DNA of 64,000 bases from Bacteriovorax stolpii (lineage in GTDB: Bacteria > Bdellovibrionota > Bacteriovoracia > Bacteriovoracales > Bacteriovoracaceae). Below the pieces are notes generated by a model, which searched no databases, was not told the DNA's origin, and was given only the letters and a program-made list of their open reading frames with translations. The stretch's first letter is position 1. Each line of letters starts with the position of its first letter. The stretch is taken from positions 1-64,000 of the forward strand of contig CAMCYI010000020.1 in NCBI GenBank assembly GCA_945883845.1, written 5' to 3'. Positions 10,232 to 18,697 of the stretch are shown in pieces. The position numbers and the translations under genes are program-made.

Positions 10232-11299
10232 TTGGATAATTTGGGCCAGATTTTTATGTGCGGTGTCGCCGGTACTTCTTTGACCGACGAAGAAAAATCA
10301 TTTATTGAAAAATATAAACTTGGCGGAGTTATTTTATTCTCGGATAACTTCGAAGATCCATCACAGCTTGCTGAACTCGTGAACTCCATTCAGAAACTTC
10401 GTGATGAGTATCCGCTCTTTATTGGTGTGGATCAGGAAGGTGGAAGAGTTACAAGATTCAAAACGCATTTTACGCAAGTCCCACCGATGTTGAATGTTGC
10501 CCGGATGAATTCACCGAAAATTATTTTTGAACTTCACCAGCTTCTGGCGAAGGAACTTGCTGCTTGCGGTATTAACCTTAGTTTTTCACCAGTCTGTGAT
10601 GTCCTCACGAATCCGGATAATAAAGCGATCGGTGACCGTGCTTTTGGCAGTGATGCTGCTACTGTAGAAAAAAATATCAGTGCTGCCATTCGTGGCCTGC
10701 AGACGAGTGGACTTCTTTCATGTGCAAAGCATTTCCCGGGTCATGGTGGAACAACAAAAGATTCTCATTTCGATTTACCACTGGTGAAAACTTCTCTGGA
10801 TGAACTTCGTGCCAACGAGATAATTCCTTTTGCGAAGGCTTCCCGTGCACGAGTGGAATTCATGATGATGGCCCATCTCCTGGTGGACGCTCTAGATGAA
10901 AAATTACCGACGACTCTTAGTCCTAAGGCGTACGAATTTCTCCGTCAGGAAACGAAGTTCAGTAAGCTGATTATTACCGATGATATGGAGATGAAGGCGA
11001 TAGCTGATCGGTTCACTACAGAAGAAGCTGGTCTCAAAGCTCTGACTGCTGGTGCAGATATTCTTCTTTATAAGACCATGGCCTCCGCTGAGAAAACACT
11101 GCTTGCTCTTAATGAAGCTCTGAAAAAGCGCCAAATTCATAAAGATGTCGTTTCTGAAAAGCTAACTCGCGTGGAAAAATGCAAAAAAGAGTTTCTTTCA
11201 TCATATCAGCCCATTTATATTCCAAAAATAACTGAAGTCTTCCACTCAAATGAAGCCAAAAATCTTCTCGATCAGTTCAAAAAGGCTGCCCTCAGCTGA
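10232..11299 (+). CDS. nagZ: Beta-N-acetylhexosaminidase NagZ (GH3)
   Basis: A 355-residue GH3 enzyme with GVDQEGGRVTRF, SFSPVCDV, the CAKHFPGHGGTTKDSHFDLP loop that carries the catalytic His/Asp pair of NagZ, and the nucleophile motif IITDDMEMKAI. NagZ removes GlcNAc from anhydro-muropeptides in the cytoplasm during cell-wall recycling. In a predator it could also process prey-wall fragments (inference). The start is a TTG at 10232, supported by AGGGA about 7 bases upstream; the next ATG would cut the first strand. Confidence 0.93.
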   Translation: MDNLGQIFMCGVAGTSLTDEEKSFIEKYKLGGVILFSDNFEDPSQLAELVNSIQKLRDEYPLFIGVDQEGGRVTRFKTHFTQVPPMLNVARMNSPKIIFELHQLLAKELAACGINLSFSPVCDVLTNPDNKAIGDRAFGSDAATVEKNISAAIRGLQTSGLLSCAKHFPGHGGTTKDSHFDLPLVKTSLDELRANEIIPFAKASRARVEFMMMAHLLVDALDEKLPTTLSPKAYEFLRQETKFSKLIITDDMEMKAIADRFTTEEAGLKALTAGADILLYKTMASAEKTLLALNEALKKRQIHKDVVSEKLTRVEKCKKEFLSSYQPIYIPKITEVFHSNEAKNLLDQFKKAALS

Positions 11300-11404
11300 G
11301 GCGTTCGCACTAGGCCATTTTTTCCTCATTTCCTGAAATTCCCAACGCTTACCTATTTGTTGCTAAGCTTAAATTAGATCTCAATTCTCGAGGTTTAAAA
11401 GGAC

Positions 11405-12814
11405 TTGCGAATCTATTTACGAATAGTTCTCTTGTTATTGATCGGTATTTTACCGGGAACATATTCCTGGGCGCAAACGTGCGCGAAAAATTTCTCCCAG
11501 ATTACTCCCTCTTGTATTGCATCGTTAAAAAAACCAGCACTTGATAAGGCAATCAATGTTTCAAGTGAACTCAAAGATAGTGTTTATTTCTACAAAACTG
11601 CTGGTGGATTCCCTGGAAAATTAAAAGTCATCAGTACTACTGTTTCACCAACTGAATGTACTTTGTTTCTTGAAGCTGTAACTTTCATGGGTTCGAAAGA
11701 CGAAACATTCGAACCAAACTCATCGATATCTATATCGGTTGATCAGAACCACTGGCTCAGAAGCCGGATCTTCCTCGATAAAGAAGGGACTTCAGCACTT
11801 GTTCTTGAAAGACCGGAAAATGAAAAAAGTTGTAAGTTAAAAGTTACTGAAGGCTCTGAGATAAAAATGTTCCAGGCAAAGCTAATTGAAGCTAAGCCGC
11901 GTGAAGAAAATCTCATGCTCTTCTATGGCCCACTCATACTTGTCTTCATTGCCATTTTTATTGTGGTCCGTGGATTCCTTGAAGAGCAGGATAAATACAA
12001 GACTCAGGAAGCTCTTGATGAAGCGGAAAATGCCAGTAAGACACGTAATCAATATCTCTTCCTGAAACTCACGAGACCATTTTATAAGCGTTATTTCCTT
12101 CCTCTTGTGCAGGGTACGAAAAACAAGCAGGGTCTGCGGACGAAGTATCGTCAGCAAATTGCCAATGCCGGACTTTCAAAAGAAATGAGTCCTGAAGAAT
12201 TTGTGGCGTTGAAATTTTTCATGATTCTTGGCGGACCTTTCGTATTCCTCGCTGTCAGATGGGTCATGACTGAGACGTGGCCTCTGACCATTACACCAGT
12301 TATGGCGATTGTCGGTTTCTTCTATCCGAACATCTGGTTGAAAGGTTTGATTTCAAATCGTGCTGATGAAATTCAAAGAGCGATGCCTTTCATTGTCGAT
12401 ATGCTTGCCTTGTCAGTTGAAGCAGGCCTTGATTTTATGGCCGCAATTCAACGAGTGATTGAGAAAGCACCTAACAGTCCGTTGGTGGAAGAATTCGAAA
12501 CTTTGATTAAAGAGACTAAAATCGGTTCGACCAGAGCGGAAGGACTAAGACAGATGGGCTGGCGAGTGAACATCATTGAGATCAACTCATTCTGTGCCAC
12601 ATTGATCGCAGCAGATTCTGTGGGTGCGAGTATCGGACCTATCTTGAAACAATTATCAGGAGAGTTGAGGGTTAAGCGCTCTTCGAAAGCAGAACAGAAA
12701 GGTGCGACTGCTGCGACTAAAATCCTGATCCCAATGATTTTCTTCATTCTGCCCGCAGTTCTGGTTGCGATCTTCGCACCCATGGTGCTGAAGCTGATGT
12801 CGGGGGAAGTATGA
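11405..12814 (+). CDS. TadC-like type II secretion F-domain membrane protein with an N-terminal periplasmic domain
   Basis: 469 residues. An N-terminal signal segment (about 5-23, cleavage near SWAQ) leads to a roughly 145-residue exported domain with several cysteines. Then comes a transmembrane helix (about 171-190), a cytoplasmic linker and the T2SF domain with IQRAMPFIVDMLALSVEAGLDFMAAI and the final hydrophobic segment. The T2SF part matches TadC/TadB platform proteins of Flp pili and type II secretion. Ordinary TadC proteins lack the periplasmic domain. The start is uncertain: a TTG at 11405 follows AAAAGGA very closely, and a TTG about nine codons later is possible. It overlaps the DUF192 gene by 4 bp and heads the FHA cluster. 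Confidence 0.75.
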   Translation: MRIYLRIVLLLLIGILPGTYSWAQTCAKNFSQITPSCIASLKKPALDKAINVSSELKDSVYFYKTAGGFPGKLKVISTTVSPTECTLFLEAVTFMGSKDETFEPNSSISISVDQNHWLRSRIFLDKEGTSALVLERPENEKSCKLKVTEGSEIKMFQAKLIEAKPREENLMLFYGPLILVFIAIFIVVRGFLEEQDKYKTQEALDEAENASKTRNQYLFLKLTRPFYKRYFLPLVQGTKNKQGLRTKYRQQIANAGLSKEMSPEEFVALKFFMILGGPFVFLAVRWVMTETWPLTITPVMAIVGFFYPNIWLKGLISNRADEIQRAMPFIVDMLALSVEAGLDFMAAIQRVIEKAPNSPLVEEFETLIKETKIGSTRAEGLRQMGWRVNIIEINSFCATLIAADSVGASIGPILKQLSGELRVKRSSKAEQKGATAATKILIPMIFFILPAVLVAIFAPMVLKLMSGEV

Positions 12815-13152
12815 AGGTCAATTTAAAGAATAAAGGACTCGTTTTTGTGAATGATATCGTTCTTGCTGATAATTTTTTCTCGAGGCTTGCCGGGTTTCAG
12901 TTCCGGCTGCGTCCTCACGTTGAAGGTTTCCTTTTTGTGCCAGGTAACTCGATTCATACCTTCTGGTGTTTTTTCCCACTCGATCTGGTCTTTATGACGA
13001 AAGATAACCGTGTCGTGAAAGTGATTCGTGGAATGAAACCGTGGCGCATGACCAGACCTTATAGAGGATCACACAAAATTCTTGAAGTTCCTGCGGGGAA
13101 AATTCCTTCGACACTCATGGAAGGAGACATTCTGGAGGTGCAGAATGTTTAA
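12811..13152 (+). CDS. DUF192 family protein
   Basis: A 113-residue protein with the DUF192 signature: a SRLAGFQFR block, then VPGNSIHTFWCFFPLDLVFM and VKVIRGMKPW. The biochemical role of the family is unknown. It overlaps the T2SF gene (ATGA) and the next FHA gene (8 bp), so translation is likely coupled. DUF192 genes beside TadC-like genes suggest a link to the secretion or pilus platform, which is inference. Confidence 0.85.
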   Translation: MKVNLKNKGLVFVNDIVLADNFFSRLAGFQFRLRPHVEGFLFVPGNSIHTFWCFFPLDLVFMTKDNRVVKVIRGMKPWRMTRPYRGSHKILEVPAGKIPSTLMEGDILEVQNV

Positions 13153-14716
13153 ACTCGTCGTTGTCGGAGGTAAACTCCGGGGTAAAGAGTACATCCTTAA
13201 TGAGAATGAAAACACCATCGGCCGATCAGACGAATGTGATCACCAGATTAAGGTTGATGGTGTATCTAAAAAACACCTTCTCATTACAGTGAACGGTGAT
13301 ACTGCGTATGCTGAAGATCAGGGAAGTTCAAACGGAACTTTTGTTAATGAGAAACTGATCAAAAAAGCAACTCTGCATGACGGTGATAAAATCGCCCTGC
13401 CTAATATTATTTTCCAGGTTGTGTATGTCACCGAGAAAATCGTTGTCATAAAAAAGAAAGTTGTCAAAGGTTCTGAGGATGACGAAGGCTATGAAGAACT
13501 ACAGGAAGAAGAGCCTGTTCCACAGGATCTTCTGGGGAAACCGATCTGGTTCTTTAAAAATCGCTTCATGCCGATCGTTTATAGTTTCAATCAACAATAC
13601 GAATGGGCTGCCCTCGTCGGGATCCTTCTTTTCGTGTTCATTGCCATTAACATTACGCTGACGATTCTTCCTGTTCTTCGTGACAGTAAGACACTCCTTA
13701 TTAAAGAAATTGCTCTTCGCGGAAAACAGTACGCGGCGGAAGTAGATCGTCTGAACAACGTCTACTTAAGGGACAAAAATCTTGATCAGGTCTATACCGG
13801 ATTTCTTGAAGGCGATGATGCTGAAGGAGTTCAGAGTTATAAACTCTTTGATACTGAGGGAAGAGTATACAGACCAGTATCCGAGCTCAATACCATTGTG
13901 AACGATAGCTTCTCCGTTGATGCCATTAAGTTTTATAAAGACGAAACCAGAAAAGATATCAACTTCATCCGGGATCTTGGCAACAATACGATCGGGATTG
14001 CGCGTGCCGTGAAAGCGCATGATAAAAATATAGGACGTGATGTGGTCGTGGCGATTATTGCCATTTACTTTGCACCGACGTCTCTTGAGCGGGAAGCCTC
14101 CAACAATTCGAAGGCCTACTTAGAGTCACTTCTGACCTCGGCCATGGTGGCGATCTTCTTCTTTGGAATTCTTTACTACATGACTGTGAGACCTCTGGCA
14201 GACATGCGGCTACAGATTGAGCGCGTCCTTCGTGGACGGCAGAAAGAACTGGAATCGAATGTATTGTTCAAAGAACTTAATCCACTGAGGAATACGATCA
14301 ACAGCGTACTAAGCAGGATAAAAGACCTGCAGAACACAGACTCCGGAGAGATGCAAAACATCGAAGAGGATGCACCTTATCTACGAATACTTAAAGAGTT
14401 CATGGAAGGCTCTCACGGCCCTGTCATTATTCTTGATTCCGGGAAAGTCATTCACCACATTAATAAAGATGCAGAAGAGCTGATCGGTATCCGTGAAAAC
14501 GCATCCGCAGGTCAGAGCTTAATTGATACGGCAAGGGATCAGGGGTTTGCTGCCACCGTAACTGAACTCTGTGATAAATCGGCCGACAACGATGGAATTA
14601 ATTTTAAAGCTGAATGGAATATTAACGGGAAGGACACCACCATTAACGTTGCAGCTCTCATGGGCCGTGACAAATTTGCGAAGTGCTTCTTCATTACACT
14701 GGTGAAACAGAGCTAA
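13145..14716 (+). CDS. Membrane FHA protein with a periplasmic sensor-like region and a PAS-like domain
   Basis: 523 residues from the ATG at 13145, which has GGAGG upstream. Residues 1-95 are an FHA domain with NTIGRSDECD, SKKH and SSNGTFVN, the phosphothreonine-binding signatures. A transmembrane helix (about 160-180), a 160-residue exported region and a second helix (about 330-350) follow, then a HAMP-like segment (VRPLADMRLQIERVL) and a PAS-like domain (about 415-523). The layout is that of a transmembrane sensor whose output would be protein-protein contact, since no kinase or cyclase domain is present. It overlaps both neighbours. Confidence 0.8.
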   Translation: MFKLVVVGGKLRGKEYILNENENTIGRSDECDHQIKVDGVSKKHLLITVNGDTAYAEDQGSSNGTFVNEKLIKKATLHDGDKIALPNIIFQVVYVTEKIVVIKKKVVKGSEDDEGYEELQEEEPVPQDLLGKPIWFFKNRFMPIVYSFNQQYEWAALVGILLFVFIAINITLTILPVLRDSKTLLIKEIALRGKQYAAEVDRLNNVYLRDKNLDQVYTGFLEGDDAEGVQSYKLFDTEGRVYRPVSELNTIVNDSFSVDAIKFYKDETRKDINFIRDLGNNTIGIARAVKAHDKNIGRDVVVAIIAIYFAPTSLEREASNNSKAYLESLLTSAMVAIFFFGILYYMTVRPLADMRLQIERVLRGRQKELESNVLFKELNPLRNTINSVLSRIKDLQNTDSGEMQNIEEDAPYLRILKEFMEGSHGPVIILDSGKVIHHINKDAEELIGIRENASAGQSLIDTARDQGFAATVTELCDKSADNDGINFKAEWNINGKDTTINVAALMGRDKFAKCFFITLVKQS

Positions 14717-15669
14717 TGGCAAAAAACGTCATGGTTCTCAAACATTTTGAATCGCCCAAGGACGCTGGTATCTATCACCGGCTGGTTTGCCTTACGGGTG
14801 GAAATAAGGGCGAGTCCTTTATTCTCACCGGTAATCGCATCATCATGGGTCGTTCAGAGAAAGCTGACATCCGTCTGACGGATGCCAAGGCCAGTCGTGA
14901 GCATGTTGAGATTACTAAAGTGGGTGATAACTGGGTTGCCACGGATCTTGGTTCACAGAATGGCGTGCTCGTTAATGAAAAGAAAATTAAACAAGAAACC
15001 CTGAAAGAGGGAGATAAGCTCATCATTGGTCAGACTGTTTTCAAGTTTGCCAAGGTTGAGGTCGCAGCCAAAAAAGCTGCGAAAGAAGAAGATGAATCTG
15101 AATCTAAATCCAAGAAGACGATGATTCCACTTCTGGTTCTTGTATTGGTTTTCGTAGCAGCTTTTTTATTTGATGATGATGAAGTTAAACCAGTGGCTCA
15201 GTCGACAACGGCTATCCGGGGCTTCGAAGACATCTCAAATGAGTACGTCGGAAATCTAAAAAAGAAGCAGGCCAAAGAGGACAAGCAGAATAAAGAAAAA
15301 CTCAATACGATTTACAAGCGCGGGTTGCGTGAGTACGGCGAGAGTAATTACTTCCGCGCTATTCACGAATTTAACCTTGCTTTGATTATTTCTCCGGGTG
15401 ACCCGCAAGCAGAATATTACCTGAGGAAAACTAAAGAGAAGCTTGATAAGTCGATTGAAGAAATTACTGAGCAGGCCAAGAGAGATGAAACGGCACTGAA
15501 GTTTAAAAGTGCGATCATTTCGTACTGCTCGATCATCCGGCTTCTTTACAGCGTGCCAGATGATACAAGACATAAGAATGCAGAAAGACAGATTAAAGAA
15601 CTGGAACTTAAATTAGGACAGGAGCAAGGTGAAACTGATTGTCTTAAAAAACAACGTACCAATCAGTGA
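14716..15669 (+). CDS. FHA / transmembrane / TPR-like protein
   Basis: 317 residues from the ATG at 14716, which overlaps the previous stop (TAATG). The FHA domain occupies about residues 18-112 (RIIMGRSEKADIRL, SREH, SQNGVLVN). A lysine-rich linker and one transmembrane helix (about 137-154) follow, then a TPR-like helical region (about 190-300). The FHA domain should be cytoplasmic and the TPR region periplasmic. The last 41 bp overlap the next gene in another frame. The set looks like a scaffold across the inner membrane that reads threonine phosphorylation inside the cell. Confidence 0.8.
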   Translation: MAKNVMVLKHFESPKDAGIYHRLVCLTGGNKGESFILTGNRIIMGRSEKADIRLTDAKASREHVEITKVGDNWVATDLGSQNGVLVNEKKIKQETLKEGDKLIIGQTVFKFAKVEVAAKKAAKEEDESESKSKKTMIPLLVLVLVFVAAFLFDDDEVKPVAQSTTAIRGFEDISNEYVGNLKKKQAKEDKQNKEKLNTIYKRGLREYGESNYFRAIHEFNLALIISPGDPQAEYYLRKTKEKLDKSIEEITEQAKRDETALKFKSAIISYCSIIRLLYSVPDDTRHKNAERQIKELELKLGQEQGETDCLKKQRTNQ

Positions 15670-17887
15670 GGTCCTGCTGGAAACAGCGGACCAATCTGAA
15701 CAGTACGAATTTTTTATCGGCCGCGCCGATGACTGTCACGTATTAATAGATGACCCACTCATCTCGCGCCACCATATGGTCATTCGTAATGAAGGCCCGG
15801 TCTGGTATTGTGAAAACTTAAGTCAGCTCGGTGTCGTTACGGTGAATGGAAGTTCCGCCGTCAAAACTCCGATCTTTCAGGGAAGCGAAATCAAAAGTGG
15901 GATTTATTCAGTTCTCGTAGCTGAACTCCACGCTTTACAGGCATCGCAGGTTACTCAGCCAGATTTTTCTGCGACACGGTCGCCGGCACCATCAGCTCCT
16001 GAGCGTCCAGCAACTGTTTCTTCACCCATGACCCAAACGATACCGGAAGATGATATTGGCCCTCTTGAAGAGTTGGGTAATACTACCGATCTCAATTCAG
16101 GTGAGCTCGATCCTGATTTTGCCATCGATGGTGATGTTGAAGTTTCCCCGGAAAATCTCACGGATGATCTCAGTGATCTTGGAGAAAGTCTGGGCCCTGA
16201 AAATACTTCTGATGACATGGACCAGAGTCTTGTCCCTGATGGATTCGGCCAGGATGGTGCTATCGCTGGGGATTACCAGGAAGGCGAAGAGTCTGGTGGT
16301 GAACTCAGCGAATTCGCCGGCAACATTCCAGATGAAGGCGAGGAAAGAGACGAGAAAACCCGCGTCGATCAATTTTTCATCAATTATCAGCTTGTTCTTT
16401 TCGGAGAGCATGCACCTTATGACCGTTTCCAGATTACACAGGATGAAGTTTTCATCGGAAGAGATGAGAAAAAATGTCAGATCATCCTGAATGATCCGGA
16501 AGTGTCTTCGATCCATGCTGTTGTCAGAAGAACCAGAATGGATATGGTTCTGGAAGATCTTAATTCTTCCAACGGAACAATTCTTAACGGTTCTCGTATC
16601 AACCGCGCGCACATGGCCCCAGGTGATGAATTTGTTATTGGTGGAACCAGTTTCACTCTCGAAGTTCAATCAGAACTTCTCGATGCTGAAAAAGGTCGAC
16701 TGATGCCTGTGGCTAAAAACCAGGTCATTGAGAAAGAAGAAATTGAAGAAGAAATTGTCGACATTGATGCCCAGGATATTAATTTTGATTCAGCACCGGT
16801 TGAAAAGAGTTTATTTAAACGATTTAAGAAAGATCCTGCATTTCGTAAAAAAGCGATCTACGTTATTGCCGGTATTGGTTTCGCCATAGCGATGCTATAT
16901 GACCCGGAAGCAGAAAAACCACCTGCGCCAAAAGCTCAGACTAAAACGGCTCCGAAAACAAATGAGAAACCAAAGCTCACTCTCGGCAAAGAGCTTGAAA
17001 CAAAACGTAACGTCGCTTACGAAATGGGTGTCGGATATTTTGAATCAACTGACTTCAATAAAGCTGAAGCAGAATTCAAAACCGTCATGGACATTGATCC
17101 TTCTTACAAGAATATCGAGTCTTATTATAAGCTGACCAAAGAAGGCCTGAAAAAAATGGCCGAACAGGCAGCTGAAAAAGCCAGAGAGATAGAGCGGCTT
17201 GCTATCAAAAAGTTGGTCGATGATCTATTGATCAAGGCCCGTGAAGCCACGAAAGAACATCAGATTGAACTTGCTAATGATCTTTTCTCGCAGATTACTT
17301 CCAAGGATCCTGACAATACGGAAGTTTCCCAGCTGAGAATGGAGCTTGAAGGATGGCAGAGAGAGCAAGAGAGAATTGCCCTGGAGAAAGCAGCAAAAGA
17401 GGCTGCCCGTAAGGCCATGGTCGATGCTTTAAGTCCTGGAAAAACGTTCTATCTAAAAAAAGAATGGTATCGCGCGACTTTGAAGCTCGAAGAATTCCTG
17501 CGCAAGAAAGGAATGGATGAAGATCTTGTGAAAGAAGCCAGTGACATGCTTTCTGATTCTAAGAATCAGCTTGCCACTGATCTCGGTCCTATTCTCGGTA
17601 AAGCGCGCTCTCTCAAAGAGGGACAAGATTTGAAAAATGCCTATGAAACCTATCTGGAAGTTCTTCGACTTGAACCTACCAACACTGAAGCATTGAATGA
17701 AGTTGAAGACATCAGGTCCCAACTTGATTCACGGTCGAAGAAAATTTATCGCGAAGCTATTATCGCAGAGTCATTGAGCCTTTTCAGTGATGCCAAAGAA
17801 AAGTTTCAGGAAGTGCAACAAGTGTCGCCGACTGACAGCGACTACTATAAGAAAGCGACTGAAAAACTGAAGAACTATCTGGAGTAA
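15629..17887 (+). CDS. Double-FHA / transmembrane / TPR protein
   Basis: 752 residues from a GTG start at 15629 with AGGAG eight bases upstream. FHA-1 (about residues 1-95; FFIGRADDCHVLIDD, SRHH) is followed by an acidic Asp/Glu/Gly-rich linker of about 150 residues. FHA-2 (about 258-350; VFIGRDEKKCQIILND, SSIHA, SSNGTILN) comes next. One transmembrane helix (about 413-432) then leads to TPR-like repeats to the C-terminus. FHA-1 has SQLG in place of the usual SxNGT, so it may bind poorly. With the previous gene it forms a pair of similar architecture, probably from duplication. Confidence 0.82.
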   Translation: MKLIVLKNNVPISEVLLETADQSEQYEFFIGRADDCHVLIDDPLISRHHMVIRNEGPVWYCENLSQLGVVTVNGSSAVKTPIFQGSEIKSGIYSVLVAELHALQASQVTQPDFSATRSPAPSAPERPATVSSPMTQTIPEDDIGPLEELGNTTDLNSGELDPDFAIDGDVEVSPENLTDDLSDLGESLGPENTSDDMDQSLVPDGFGQDGAIAGDYQEGEESGGELSEFAGNIPDEGEERDEKTRVDQFFINYQLVLFGEHAPYDRFQITQDEVFIGRDEKKCQIILNDPEVSSIHAVVRRTRMDMVLEDLNSSNGTILNGSRINRAHMAPGDEFVIGGTSFTLEVQSELLDAEKGRLMPVAKNQVIEKEEIEEEIVDIDAQDINFDSAPVEKSLFKRFKKDPAFRKKAIYVIAGIGFAIAMLYDPEAEKPPAPKAQTKTAPKTNEKPKLTLGKELETKRNVAYEMGVGYFESTDFNKAEAEFKTVMDIDPSYKNIESYYKLTKEGLKKMAEQAAEKAREIERLAIKKLVDDLLIKAREATKEHQIELANDLFSQITSKDPDNTEVSQLRMELEGWQREQERIALEKAAKEAARKAMVDALSPGKTFYLKKEWYRATLKLEEFLRKKGMDEDLVKEASDMLSDSKNQLATDLGPILGKARSLKEGQDLKNAYETYLEVLRLEPTNTEALNEVEDIRSQLDSRSKKIYREAIIAESLSLFSDAKEKFQEVQQVSPTDSDYYKKATEKLKNYLE

Positions 17888-17889
17888 TC

Positions 17890-18627
17890 ATGCGTCTCAA
17901 AGCTTATGCTGCCCAAACACACCAAGGTCCTTATCTTCAGGTAAATGAAGATGGGTATGATTTTGATTTCGAAAACGATCTTTATATTGTTCTCGATGGA
18001 TTCGGTGGCTCGGGAGTCGGTGATCGTGCCGTTGAAAAAATTAAGCATGAGATTAAAACCTTCTATACGAAAATTTCTGACGATCCCAATGCAACAATGC
18101 CCCTATACTACAATCCCCGGAACCTACTTGAAGGAAACGCATTGATGAATGCGCTTCTCAATACACACCAGAATCTCCTGAAGTCTAATTCTGAGAAGCC
18201 AGTAAACCAAAGGGCGGGCGCCAGCGTGATTGCTGTCGCAAGATCAGAAAGTTTACTCGTCCTGGCCGGAATCGGGAACTGCTGCGCTTATCATTTCCGA
18301 CAGGGCAAGCTTTCAAAGATCATTATCGAAGATACATTTCAGTTCCTAGCGAAGGACCAATTCAACCATAGGTTCCGCAGTTCCCCAATGAATGCGATAG
18401 GTATGTATCCGGAACTAGGGCCTCAAATCCGTGAAGTTCGACTTTCTGACGGTGATAAAATCCTTCTTCTCACTGACGGAGTCTATGCTCATCTCACTGA
18501 AGATGAGATCCTTTATATCCTCAACAAAGCCGCGCCTGATGCTCAGGAGAGAGTGAATAGCCTACTAAAACTATCCAACTCTCGCGGCAACCTGGATAAC
18601 CTCACGGCAATGATTCTCGAGTTTTAG
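17890..18627 (+). CDS. PP2C-family protein serine/threonine phosphatase
   Basis: A 245-residue protein two bases after the FHA gene. It has the PP2C metal-site motifs NEDGY, VLDGFGGSGVGDRA (usually DGMGG), a GASVIAVARSESLLVLAGIGNCCAYHF block and LLLTDGVYAHL near the end (usually LxSDGL). PP2C enzymes remove phosphate from Ser/Thr residues using Mn/Mg. Next to four FHA domains it is the likely eraser of the phosphothreonine mark they read. No Ser/Thr kinase is encoded in the window, so the writer must lie elsewhere. Confidence 0.88.
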   Translation: MRLKAYAAQTHQGPYLQVNEDGYDFDFENDLYIVLDGFGGSGVGDRAVEKIKHEIKTFYTKISDDPNATMPLYYNPRNLLEGNALMNALLNTHQNLLKSNSEKPVNQRAGASVIAVARSESLLVLAGIGNCCAYHFRQGKLSKIIIEDTFQFLAKDQFNHRFRSSPMNAIGMYPELGPQIREVRLSDGDKILLLTDGVYAHLTEDEILYILNKAAPDAQERVNSLLKLSNSRGNLDNLTAMILEF

Positions 18628-18637
18628 CTTTTTTTCG

Positions 18638-18667
18638 TTCACATACTGCACCACCGCCCTCTATAAT
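18638..18667 (+). promoter_or_regulatory. Sigma-70 promoter for the response regulator gene
   Basis: TTCACA (18638-18643), an 18-bp spacer and a perfect TATAAT (18662-18667) lie 31 bp before the ATG at 18698. A CTCTAT-N10-ATAGAG inverted repeat (18659-18680) overlaps the -10 box and could be an operator. Confidence 0.6.
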
Positions 18668-18697
18668 TTTATTGATAGAGACAAAGAGGGACGCGGG

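Noticed and set aside
10168..10389. Minus-strand ORF over the lipoprotein/nagZ junction
   Set aside because: Shadow of two well-supported + strand genes.
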